Shown: piece by piece, positions 1 to 6,705 of the stretch
Position numbering within the stretch: the first letter of the stretch is position 1
How the letters are laid out: every line of letters starts with the position of its first letter
DNA from: G020353115 sp964481765
Lineage (GTDB): Bacteria; Bacteroidota; Bacteroidia; Bacteroidales; VadinHA17
Direction: 5' to 3'
DNA: 6,705 bases
Assembly (NCBI GenBank): GCA_964481765.1
Contig: CAYZVJ010000126.1
Coordinates: forward strand, 1 to 6,705
The notes under the pieces: model-generated
The model's database searches: none
Told to the model about the DNA's origin: nothing
The model's input: the letters and a program-made list of their open reading frames with translations, nothing else
Position numbers and translations under genes: made by a program

Positions 1-251
1 CAACAAACTAATGTCACGCATGCCCATCTTTAACCGCCGGAGCTTTAATTCCATCACCATGCGATAATGAAATATTATGGGGTATTAATTCCGATTTCTC
101 GGAGCTATGCCCCAGTTAAAGGCAGGTTGCATACGCGTTACTCACCCGTGCGCCGGTCGTGTGTCAAGCAAGCTTGACCTTACCCCTCGACTTGCATGTG
201 TTAGGCCTACCGCTAGCGTTCATCCTGAGCCAGGATCAAACTCTTCATTGT
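1..251 (-). rRNA. rrs: 16S ribosomal RNA, 5' end (partial)
   Basis: The minus strand reads ACAATGAAGAGTTTGATC and then CTGGCTCAGGATGAACGCTAG, the conserved start of bacterial 16S rRNA. The universal AGAGTTTGATC block (E. coli positions 8-18) lies at 244-234, so the mature 5' end is placed near 251 by alignment. Further in, the conserved blocks AACACATGCAAGTCGA and GGGTGAGTAACGCGT are present, and 178-163 forms the variable-region-1 hairpin (GUCAAG, CUUG loop, CUUGAC). Only about the first 250 nt are in the window; the rest runs off the left edge. The start type (ACAAT before GAAGAG) and the promoters upstream point to Bacteroidota. The exact mature end is set by RNase processing and could differ by a few nucleotides. 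Confidence 0.97.
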
Positions 252-288
252 AAAAAGAATTTAAATGTCACTCAAGATTCATATCTCA

Positions 289-306
289 ATCCGAAAAAAA
301 ACGGAT
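289..306 (-). other. Small hairpin in the 16S leader
   Basis: A perfect 5-bp inverted repeat (ATCCG at 289-293, CGGAT at 302-306) encloses eight A residues on the plus strand, giving a loop of eight U in the rRNA leader transcript. It lies about 40 nt upstream of the mature 16S end. It is too weak, and its U run is in the loop and not after the stem, to be an intrinsic terminator. It may be part of leader folding before 16S processing; that role is inference. Confidence 0.4.
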
Positions 307-340
307 CCGCTTCAAACCTTTTTAAAACCTCTTCAATTTT

Positions 341-352
341 TTCAAAGAACTA
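341..352 (-). promoter_or_regulatory. boxA-like rRNA antitermination element
   Basis: On the minus strand the leader contains TAGTTCTTTGAA, which resembles boxA (E. coli rrn TGCTCTTTAACA) and the GTTCTTTGA block common in Bacteroidota 16S leaders. It lies about 20 nt downstream of the inferred P2 start and about 90 nt upstream of mature 16S, the expected place. In known rRNA operons boxA binds NusB-NusE to keep polymerase from terminating early. The call rests on motif and position only. Confidence 0.6.
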
Positions 353-371
353 TTTTTCACTATTTTCAGGA

Positions 372-405
372 TTGCAAAGGTAAGTCGGATTATGATACTT
401 TGCAA
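372..405. repeat. Inverted repeat spanning promoter P2
   Basis: TTGCAAAG at 372-379 and CTTTGCAA at 398-405 are perfect 8-bp inverted copies separated by 18 nt. Because each arm holds both a TTG and a TTTG block, the plus strand also reads TTG (372-374), 21 nt, TACTTTG (396-402). That is one base short of the ideal -7 element. The repeat could be a near-symmetric, two-way promoter, an operator, or a by-product of TTTGCAA being favoured around -7 in rRNA promoters. The sequence alone does not decide. Confidence 0.6.
375..405 (-). promoter_or_regulatory. rRNA promoter P2 (Bacteroidota sigma-A type)
   Basis: Read on the minus strand, TTG at 405-403 is followed by 20 nt and then TACCTTTG at 382-375. 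This matches the Bacteroidota housekeeping consensus TTG-N19-21-TAnnTTTG (-33 and -7 elements). The start site would fall near 368-370, giving a leader of about 118 nt before mature 16S. An A-rich stretch (GGGAAAA) directly upstream of the -33 element may help polymerase binding. The promoter is embedded in an 8-bp inverted repeat, described separately. Confidence 0.8.
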
Positions 406-450
406 CTTTTCCCTAATATTTTTGTCCTATCATCGCTTAGAAAGCGGCTG

Positions 451-482
451 CAAATATACATACAAATAATTCACATCTCCAA
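451..482 (-). promoter_or_regulatory. rRNA promoter P1 (distal, Bacteroidota sigma-A type)
   Basis: On the minus strand TTG at 482-480 is followed by 21 nt and TATATTTG at 458-451, a second full match to TTG-N19-21-TAnnTTTG. The start would be near 444-446, about 75 nt upstream of the P2 start. AT-rich DNA upstream (AAAAGAATATTCAAAAG on the minus strand) could act as an UP-like element. Immediately downstream the transcript could form a short hairpin (CGCTT, 3-nt loop, AAGCG; 446-434). Two tandem promoters ahead of 16S is a common arrangement for rRNA operons. Confidence 0.72.
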
Positions 483-683
483 ACTTTTGAATATTCTTTT
501 TTCTTCCCCCATTTATTCCGGGTCGACATCCCCGTTCAGAAAACAGTATCTCATTGATAAAGAGCATTTTGAAATAGCGGAACCTCATTATAGAAACCCA
601 TTATGTAAGGTCGTTTCTGGTCCCTTCATGGTTAGATATGACAGAAAAGTGTATCTTCGTTGATTGAATTAACAGCCGCGCCC
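483..683. other. Spacer between rRNA promoters and GT2 gene
   Basis: I see no gene, tRNA or terminator here. The frame overlapping it on the plus strand lacks any protein-like pattern and mostly consists of rRNA leader and promoter DNA. No clean TAnnTTTG promoter for the rightward genes is present between 483 and 683; the nearest plus-strand candidate is the imperfect TACTTTG at 396-402. The rightward promoter is therefore unassigned. Confidence 0.5.
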
Positions 684-1418
684 GTGAGTGAGAATATTGT
701 GATCATTCCTACTTACAATGAAAAGGAAAATATCAAGGATATCATCCAGGCTATTCTTTCCCTTTCCCATCCCTTCGATATTCTCATTGTGGATGATCAT
801 TCCCCGGACGGCACAGCCGATATCGTAAAATCATTACAACGGGAGCATTCATCGGTACACCTCATTGAACGAAAAGGGAAACTGGGTTTGGGGACGGCAT
901 ACATTACCGGTTTCAAATGGTCACTTGAACACCACTACGATTATATTTTCGAAATGGATGCTGATTTTTCGCACGATCCGAAGGATCTTATCAGGCTCCA
1001 TGATGCATGCAAAAATCAGGGGGCTGATCTGGCAATTGGATCCCGGTACAAATCCGGAGTAAATGTAGTAAACTGGCCCCTGGGCCGGGTGATCATGTCC
1101 TATGCAGCCTCCATCTATGTTCGTTTTATCACGGGGATGAAAATCAAAGATACTACAGCCGGTTTCAAATGTTACAGAAAAAAGGTGCTCGAAACGATTG
1201 ATCTTGATAATATTAAATCAAAAGGATATGCTTTTCAGATCGAAATGAAGTTTACAGCCTGGATGTTTCGTTTCCATATTGTGGAGATACCCATTGTCTT
1301 TACCGACAGGAAACGGGGTTCATCAAAAATGAGTGGAGGAATATTTAACGAAGCCCTCTGGGGTGTGATCAAGATGAAGTGGCATAGTTTTTTCACCCGG
1401 TACGACAGACCAACATAA
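684..1418 (+). CDS. Polyprenol-phosphate mannosyltransferase-like GT2 glycosyltransferase (Dpm1 type)
   Basis: This encodes a soluble GT2 enzyme of the dolichol-phosphate mannose synthase type. Such enzymes move mannose (or a related sugar) from a nucleotide donor to a polyprenyl phosphate at the inner face of the cytoplasmic membrane. With the GTG start at 684 the protein has 244 residues. Visible motifs are IIPTYNEKENI (7-17), the donor-binding DDHSPDGT (37-44), the metal-binding DAD (92-94), GSRY (119-122), TTAGFK (157-162) and FTDRKRGSSKM near 206-216. There is no C-terminal membrane domain, unlike longer family members. The GTG start gives MSENIVIIPTYNE, the usual N-terminus of the family. 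A TTG at 660 would add eight residues without family character, and an in-frame stop at 639-641 rules out anything longer. No Shine-Dalgarno sequence is seen. The stop is 4 nt before the dihydroorotase ATG, so the two are likely co-transcribed. The sugar and lipid substrates are inferred from family. Confidence 0.93.
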   Translation: MSENIVIIPTYNEKENIKDIIQAILSLSHPFDILIVDDHSPDGTADIVKSLQREHSSVHLIERKGKLGLGTAYITGFKWSLEHHYDYIFEMDADFSHDPKDLIRLHDACKNQGADLAIGSRYKSGVNVVNWPLGRVIMSYAASIYVRFITGMKIKDTTAGFKCYRKKVLETIDLDNIKSKGYAFQIEMKFTAWMFRFHIVEIPIVFTDRKRGSSKMSGGIFNEALWGVIKMKWHSFFTRYDRPT

Positions 1419-1422
1419 TACT

Positions 1423-2769
1423 ATGGAAACCATTCTGATCAAAGATGCTACCCTCGTGAATGAAGGGAGGAAATTCAAAGGAAGCCTCCTCATCAGAGAT
1501 CAAAAAATAGATACGGTTTATGAGGGTAAAGTAGATGAACAACAGATTCAGCCTTCAAGAAGCATCGATGGAAACGGATTAATACTTATTCCGGGAATTA
1601 TTGATGATCAGGTCCATTTCAGGGATCCGGGGCTAACTCATAAGGGTGATTTCCGGTCGGAGACACGAGCGGCCCTTGCCGGGGGAGTTACCTCTGTAAT
1701 GGATATGCCAAACACGATTCCCCAAACGATCACAAGAGAAGCATTATCTGAGAAATTTTCAATGGTTTCATCCAAATCGTTATGCAACTATTCTTTATAC
1801 ATGGGAGCGACCAATGACAATCTGGAGGAACTCATTGGAATTGATCCGGCAGGAGTATGTGGAATTAAGGTTTTTATGGGTAGTTCAACCGGGAATATGC
1901 TCGTTGACAGAGAAGAATCACTGAATGACATTTTTTGTCATGCTCCCTGCCTGGTTGCCGTACATTGTGAAGATGAATCGACCATCCGGAATAACAGTGA
2001 ACGATACCGGGAACGGTACGGGGAGGATGTACCCATAAAATATCATCCTCAAATCCGTAGCGAGGAAGCATGTTATTTATCCACTTCGTTAGCGATCCGG
2101 TTAGCAAAGAAGTACAACACACGGCTTCATGTCCTGCATCTCTCAACTGCCAGGGAACTTGAATTGTTTGAAAACAATCTGCATCATTCTCAAAAACGGA
2201 TAACTTCGGAGGTCTGTATACATCATTTGTGGTTTGATCACAATGATTATGACACCCGCGGTACTTTCATAAAATGGAATCCTGCTATTAAGACAAGTCA
2301 AGACAGGCATGCTTTGTTCGAAGGAGTGCTTACTAATACCATTGATATCATTGCCACCGATCATGCTCCACATACCATTGAGGAGAAACAAAATCCTTAC
2401 TTTCAGGCGCCATCCGGTGGGCCTATGGTACAACATTCATTGTTGGCAATGCTTGAGTTCCATCACCGGAATAAAATCGGCATTGAAAAGATAGTGGAAA
2501 AAATGTGTCATATACCGGCAGATATTTTTCAGGTGAAAAACCGGGGATATCTTCGTGAAGGGTACTGGGCTGACCTTTGCCTTATTGACCTGAATTCTTC
2601 ATGGCAGGTCAGTAAGGATAACATCCTGTACAAATGCGGATGGTCTCCATTCGAAAATTCTTCCTTCCATTCCAGGATAACACACACCTTTGTAAATGGG
2701 CATCTTGCATACGATAATGGATACCTGGATGAATCAAGAACAGGAATGATGCTTGAATTTGACCGATAG
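1423..2769 (+). CDS. pyrC: Dihydroorotase (class I amidohydrolase family)
   Basis: Dihydroorotases interconvert carbamoyl-aspartate and dihydroorotate, the third step of pyrimidine synthesis, in the cytoplasm. The 448-residue length suits the class I group. The fold landmarks are in order: PGIIDDQVHFRDPG (57-70), the MDMPNT motif (93-98), GIKVFMGSS with Lys149 as the likely carboxylated metal bridge, HCED (His181), HVLHLST (His239), KWNPAIK (284-290) and ATDHAPH with Asp313 as catalytic acid/base. A C-terminal beta segment (G380 YWADL, then FVNG) closes the amidohydrolase sandwich. The odd feature is Gln63 where the metal-binding HxH signature normally has its first histidine (QxH, His65 kept). 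I recall DDQVHFR in other Bacteroidota dihydroorotases, but could not check this. Allantoinase or hydantoinase are relatives and cannot be fully excluded; the FRDPG and NP motifs favour dihydroorotase. The start ATG lies 4 nt after the GT2 stop, with no clear ribosome binding site. Confidence 0.9.
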   Translation: METILIKDATLVNEGRKFKGSLLIRDQKIDTVYEGKVDEQQIQPSRSIDGNGLILIPGIIDDQVHFRDPGLTHKGDFRSETRAALAGGVTSVMDMPNTIPQTITREALSEKFSMVSSKSLCNYSLYMGATNDNLEELIGIDPAGVCGIKVFMGSSTGNMLVDREESLNDIFCHAPCLVAVHCEDESTIRNNSERYRERYGEDVPIKYHPQIRSEEACYLSTSLAIRLAKKYNTRLHVLHLSTARELELFENNLHHSQKRITSEVCIHHLWFDHNDYDTRGTFIKWNPAIKTSQDRHALFEGVLTNTIDIIATDHAPHTIEEKQNPYFQAPSGGPMVQHSLLAMLEFHHRNKIGIEKIVEKMCHIPADIFQVKNRGYLREGYWADLCLIDLNSSWQVSKDNILYKCGWSPFENSSFHSRITHTFVNGHLAYDNGYLDESRTGMMLEFDR

Positions 2770-2957
2770 CGATTCATCAGGTGTTTATATTTTCAATGAT
2801 CACCATGAACCATGATCCATTTCCGCCATTCTTGTCCGGAATTCGGGTAAAGATGTGCAACCATTTTGAGCAAATAGCGTATCCTAAACAATGATGTGAG
2901 TAAAATCATGCGGATGTATTATCTTCATCCAGGCTGGTTGATCAATTCTAGCATTCT
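2770..2957. other. Intergenic region before the CotH gene
   Basis: This 188-nt gap follows the dihydroorotase stop. It contains a tandem 7-bp repeat (ACCATGA twice, 2802-2815) and a near-promoter TATATTTT (2786-2793), but no full TTG/TAnnTTTG promoter and no strong stem-loop with a T run. A 29-codon reading frame at 2805-2894 has no recognisable features. A promoter for the downstream gene is likely here but cannot be assigned. Confidence 0.4.
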
Positions 2958-5900
2958 GTGAGACACCTTGTATACATATTGCTCATTATTTCTCTTTTCC
3001 ATGTCCAAAGTTCCGGGCAGGGTAGTTGTGATTTGCCATCTGTGATATCATCCGATCTGGATTTGACTGATACCTGCATATACACAGCACCCGGAACGGT
3101 AACAATAAATGCGGAAGTCACTTTGACGATTAATGCCGGGGTGGTTGTTTTAATACCCCAGGGTGCAAACATTCAGGTAAATGGGAACCTTATTGTCAAC
3201 GGGACTGAAGCTGATCCGGTTTTTCTTCAGAATCTCAACTCACAAGAGAAATGGGGGTTAATTTCCGGAAACAGTGGCACTATCAATCTGAACCATGTCA
3301 ATTTTGTCAATGCAACCGCTGCCATATCAGCGAATTACGGTACTATAATCCTCAGAAACTGTTACATGAATGATATGGCTTCCGGTGATGCCATTGCAAT
3401 TCACTATGCTTCTGATGTGATCCTGGAAAATAATGAGATTAAAGGGGTTCCCGGTTCAGGGAAAATTGATGCCGTGGACTGTGATGGGATAGTGAACGGA
3501 TCTTTTCATGGAAATCAGATATCTGATTTCCCGGATGATGCCATTGATATAGGAACGGGATCCGTCGATGTTCAGGTAACCGGCAATTATTTGCACCATT
3601 GTGGCAGTTTTGGTGTTTCGATCGGGGAATCTTCGGAAGCAACCATCAGGCAGAATGTTATAACCCATTGCCAGGATGGTGGGATCCAGAGTCACACTGG
3701 AGCAAGTGTTCTGGTTGACAGGAACACATTATTCGGGAATGGCAATGCGATTGAATGCCATCATGGAACAACAAACAGTGCAGGCTCTGCCATTGTTCGC
3801 AATTGCATTTTTGCCAACACACGGTATACCGAGTCTGATATTCAGGATGGTTCTGTGCTTCAAATTACCTACACGTTATCAAACAAGGAATTATTGACGG
3901 GCGTAGGGAATATCCCGGGCGAACCCTATTTTATTGACACGTTAACCGGCAATTTTCACCTTCATATTTATTCACCGGCAATCAATTCAGGGGATCCTGA
4001 TAATGACGGTGATGGTATTTCCTTCGAGACCGATCCCGATGACCAGGATCCCGACGGTACACGAATAGATCTGGGTGCTGAGTATTATCATCACCATCCC
4101 GATTTAGCCTACTGGACCCTGAGAATCAATGAATTCTCAGCCATAAACACCAGTTACACATGTCAGGAAACGGGGCTTACATCGGATTGGATAGAGATTT
4201 ATAATTACGGAACGAATGCTCTTGATCTTCAGGGTTTGAATATAACCGATGACTTAACTGTTCCCAATAAATGGCAAATACCTGCAAGCCTCATACTGGA
4301 GCCTGACAGCTTTATCATCCTATGGGCCGATGGTCTTCCCGAGGTTGGGCCTGACCACCTGGATTTCAAATTATCGGGTGAGGGTGAGCATATCGGTATT
4401 TACACCCCGGTTTCTCTTCAACACATTGATTCTTATATTTTTAGCGGACAGCTGGAAAATATTTCCATGGGAAGGGATCCGGATGAAAGTTCGAATTGGG
4501 TCTATTTCACAACCCCAACACCCGATTCAGCAAATGCAGGGCCAGTCTTTTGGGGGATTACCCCACCACCCCTGTTTTCGGTATCCGGAGGATTTTATGA
4601 AAATCCCTTTGCAGTTTCGTTAGCAGCTGCTGATCCGGCTGATGAAATTTATTATACCGTTGATAAACATGATCCTACCATACTTTCCACACTCTATTCA
4701 GGAGAAATCCAGGTTACTCAGACCACGATAATCAGGGCAATTGCCGTGCGGGAAAATCATCTTCCCAGCAGACCTATCAGCCACATCTATTTTCTGAACG
4801 AAAGTTATCACCTGCCGGTTCTTTCTATCCTGACTGATCCAGACAACCTTTTTGGAGAAAGTGGCATTTACAGTCATCCCTGGTCAACGGGAGATGAGTG
4901 GGAAAAATTTGTTCAAAACCAATATTTCAAAGACCATCATTTAACGTTTTCTGTGAACTCCGGTTTACGGATCCAGGGAGGAAATTCCCTGAACATGCCC
5001 AAAAAATCGTTCCGCGAATTTTACGAATCAGAATATGGAAGTGCAAGGCTGAACTATCCGTTGTTTCCTAATACATCCATTACAAGTTTTAAAAACATCG
5101 TTCTCAGGTCTGGTTATGATGATGACATCACCACCGGTACAGGAACACTTTTACGGGATCCTCTGTCGGCAGAATTCTATAAAAAATCCGGAGCACTTGC
5201 CACAGCAAGCGATTGGGCAGTATTGTTCCTGAATGATGAATACTGGGGGATTTACAATCTCAGGGAGAGTATTAATGAATATTTCATAGAAGACCATACA
5301 GGATACAGTGACTTTGATTTGGTGCGCTACCAGAAATCGGGATGTGAGTTGAAGTATGGGACTCTGGAGGATTGGAACACGCTCGTTCAATTCATACAGA
5401 CCTCGAATTTCTCCGATCAGGAAAATTACCTGGCAGTTTGTGACATGATGGATATGCCGAATTTCATCAATCTCCTGGCTTTTATACATGCCAGTCAATT
5501 CAGAAGCTGGACGTGGGGTTCATTTGCTTATAAATCAAAATTGACCGGATCGAAATGGAGGTGGACGATCTGGGATACCGACCGGGCATATTCGCTACTA
5601 AGCTGGAACGGATTTACTGAGTACCAATACACAAGTAGTGAAAAATGGGCTAATTTCATGCCTCTGGCATTTCTTGTCAACCCGGGTTTCAGACAGGATT
5701 TGACCAACCGGACCTGTGATCTGTTAAATACGATTTTCCACCCACAAAATTCGGTAGCTACATTTGATTCACTTGTCACTATAATTGATCCTGAAATGCC
5801 CAATGAGATTGGACGCTGGAATCCATCCCTGTCCAATTGGGATTACAGGAAAGAGTTGATTCGCAATTTCCTCAGAGACAGGCCCCAGGTAGTTCGGGAC

Positions 5901-6705
5901 CAGATGAGGAATTATTTTAGCTTATCGGGACAATATACGATCAGCCTCAATGTATCCGGTATGGGGTACATTGAAATCAACACCATTACGATCAGGACAT
6001 TTCCCTGGGAAGGTATATATATGAATGGCATACCGATCGAACTGAAAGCCATACCATCTCCCGGGTATAACTTTTCCGGTTGGGATCAACCCTCACTGCC
6101 TGATACCTTTTATGTGGAAATTACCCCATCATCGGATCTTTCGATAGTGGCGTTTTTTGAGATCGATACGACTTCCATGGATGAATTACCGGTTGTCATT
6201 AATGAAATCATGTATAATTCATCTCCTCTGTATGATAGTGAAGACTGGGTTGAGCTGTACAATCCAAATGCTGTTTCAATCGATCTCAACGGATGGGTGT
6301 TTAAAGATGGGAATGACAATCACCAGTTTATTATCCCTGAGGGTAGTGTCATTACGGCTTATGGCTACCTGGTGTTAACCCGGAACCAGTTGAAATTCAA
6401 TCAGGTTTTTCCCTCCGTTACAAACGTAACTGGTGATTTTGGAATTGGAGCAGGCGGATTTGGTCTAAGTAGTGAGGGAGAAGTATTGCGTTTATTCAAT
6501 CCCGGTGGTAATTTGGTTGACCTGGTCAATTATGGGGTCATCAGTCCCTGGCCAGTTAATGCCAATGGTACCGGTCCCAGTATTCAACTCATCGATCCCG
6601 GATCAGACAATAACATAGGATCGAACTGGGTCTCTTCTCCGGTCGATCTGTTCACACCGGGAATGCCCAATTCAACATCAGCCATTACCGACAATAACAG
6701 CTATG
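2958..6705 (+). CDS. Large secreted CotH kinase family protein with beta-helix and lamin-tail domains (3' partial)
   Basis: I followed one frame without interruption from GTG 2958 to the window edge (1249 complete codons, no stop). An in-frame TAG at 2949-2951 and a good signal peptide (Arg2, hydrophobic core at 4-14, likely cleavage after SSG at 18-20) fix the start. Cys24 lacks a lipobox leucine, so lipoprotein processing is unlikely. Domains in order: a right-handed beta-helix of N-rich turns (about 35-345, clearest 112-290) ending in an Asp-rich DPDGTRIDLGA segment (345-377); a lamin-tail domain (389-528, starting RINEFS); a chitobiase-type beta domain (536-614, IYYTVD); a CotH kinase domain (617-991); an InlB-B-like repeat (993-1068, FPWEG and GYNFSGW); and a second lamin-tail domain (1079-1239, VINEIMYN). 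In the CotH part I see R671 with GGNS, PKKSF (Lys682/683), WGIYNLRE and WDTDR (Asp873, Asp875), the last matching the metal-binding region of CotH atypical kinases. Activity and substrate are unknown. The missing C-terminus probably holds a type IX secretion signal; that is inference. Confidence 0.93.
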   Translation, partial: MRHLVYILLIISLFHVQSSGQGSCDLPSVISSDLDLTDTCIYTAPGTVTINAEVTLTINAGVVVLIPQGANIQVNGNLIVNGTEADPVFLQNLNSQEKWGLISGNSGTINLNHVNFVNATAAISANYGTIILRNCYMNDMASGDAIAIHYASDVILENNEIKGVPGSGKIDAVDCDGIVNGSFHGNQISDFPDDAIDIGTGSVDVQVTGNYLHHCGSFGVSIGESSEATIRQNVITHCQDGGIQSHTGASVLVDRNTLFGNGNAIECHHGTTNSAGSAIVRNCIFANTRYTESDIQDGSVLQITYTLSNKELLTGVGNIPGEPYFIDTLTGNFHLHIYSPAINSGDPDNDGDGISFETDPDDQDPDGTRIDLGAEYYHHHPDLAYWTLRINEFSAINTSYTCQETGLTSDWIEIYNYGTNALDLQGLNITDDLTVPNKWQIPASLILEPDSFIILWADGLPEVGPDHLDFKLSGEGEHIGIYTPVSLQHIDSYIFSGQLENISMGRDPDESSNWVYFTTPTPDSANAGPVFWGITPPPLFSVSGGFYENPFAVSLAAADPADEIYYTVDKHDPTILSTLYSGEIQVTQTTIIRAIAVRENHLPSRPISHIYFLNESYHLPVLSILTDPDNLFGESGIYSHPWSTGDEWEKFVQNQYFKDHHLTFSVNSGLRIQGGNSLNMPKKSFREFYESEYGSARLNYPLFPNTSITSFKNIVLRSGYDDDITTGTGTLLRDPLSAEFYKKSGALATASDWAVLFLNDEYWGIYNLRESINEYFIEDHTGYSDFDLVRYQKSGCELKYGTLEDWNTLVQFIQTSNFSDQENYLAVCDMMDMPNFINLLAFIHASQFRSWTWGSFAYKSKLTGSKWRWTIWDTDRAYSLLSWNGFTEYQYTSSEKWANFMPLAFLVNPGFRQDLTNRTCDLLNTIFHPQNSVATFDSLVTIIDPEMPNEIGRWNPSLSNWDYRKELIRNFLRDRPQVVRDQMRNYFSLSGQYTISLNVSGMGYIEINTITIRTFPWEGIYMNGIPIELKAIPSPGYNFSGWDQPSLPDTFYVEITPSSDLSIVAFFEIDTTSMDELPVVINEIMYNSSPLYDSEDWVELYNPNAVSIDLNGWVFKDGNDNHQFIIPEGSVITAYGYLVLTRNQLKFNQVFPSVTNVTGDFGIGAGGFGLSSEGEVLRLFNPGGNLVDLVNYGVISPWPVNANGTGPSIQLIDPGSDNNIGSNWVSSPVDLFTPGMPNSTSAITDNNSY

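Noticed and set aside
159..663. Two overlapping plus-strand reading frames (159-383 and 265-663)
   Set aside because: The first lies largely inside the antisense of 16S rRNA and the second covers the leader and promoters. Neither shows protein-like composition or any family motif.
1874..2777. Minus-strand reading frames opposite the dihydroorotase gene
   Set aside because: They lie antisense to a well-supported gene and have no family features.
2802..2815. Tandem ACCATGA repeat
   Set aside because: Two copies of 7 bp in AT-rich intergenic DNA are expected by chance, and there is no link to a mobile element or known site.
2805..2894. A 29-codon reading frame between dihydroorotase and the CotH gene
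   Set aside because: It is very short, has no ribosome binding site and no recognisable pattern. Chance is the simplest explanation.
2770..2957. Possible terminator after the dihydroorotase gene
   Set aside because: Only short imperfect palindromes (around CCGGAATTCGG) were seen, with no T run after them, so an intrinsic terminator is not supported.
3018..3029. Cys24 of the CotH protein as a lipoprotein cysteine
   Set aside because: The preceding residues are Q-G-S with no leucine-type residue at -3, and a better signal peptidase I site lies just before it.
3439..6378. Several 60-115 codon frames on both strands inside the CotH gene
   Set aside because: All overlap the continuous 1249-codon frame, which has clear domains throughout. 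They are shadows.
302..6605. Many GGATCC or GATCC sites scattered through the window
   Set aside because: They appear frequent, but many fall in Asp/Gly/Pro/Ser codons and no spacing pattern was seen. A genome-wide count would be needed to call it enrichment.

Overview
The window looks like a chromosomal segment from a member of the Bacteroidota, most likely near Bacteroidales. Three things support this. The 5' end of a 16S rRNA gene has the Bacteroidota-type start (ACAATGAAGAGTTTGATC followed by CTGGCTCAGGATGAACGCTAG). The DNA upstream of it carries two good matches to the phylum-specific promoter TTG-N19-21-TAnnTTTG. The three protein genes have no visible Shine-Dalgarno sequence, which is usual for this phylum. 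The genus cannot be judged from about 250 nt of 16S.

Layout. Positions 1-251 are the first quarter-kilobase of a 16S rRNA gene on the minus strand, running off the left edge. Positions 252-482 hold its leader (a boxA-like antitermination element and a small hairpin) and two tandem promoters reading leftward. Positions 483-683 are a spacer with no recognisable gene. Rightward from there come a GT2 polyprenol-phosphate (dolichol-phosphate-type) mannosyltransferase (684-1418) and, after 4 nt, a dihydroorotase-family amidohydrolase (1423-2769); the two probably form one transcript. After a 188-nt gap a very large secreted protein begins (2958 to beyond 6705). It starts on GTG and is open to the window edge (1249 complete codons). 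Its order is signal peptide, right-handed beta-helix, lamin-tail domain, chitobiase-type domain, CotH kinase domain, InlB-B-like repeat and second lamin-tail domain. Its C-terminus, where a sorting domain would be expected, is outside the window.

How the parts relate. The rRNA operon is transcribed away from the protein genes. The GT2/dihydroorotase pair joins a lipid-linked sugar donor enzyme to a pyrimidine-pathway enzyme; I see it as co-transcription without an obvious shared pathway. The CotH protein appears to be a separate transcription unit for an exported protein. The points most worth a second look are its domain assembly, the glutamine in place of the first metal-binding histidine in the dihydroorotase, and the near-symmetric rRNA promoter P2, which could fire in both directions.
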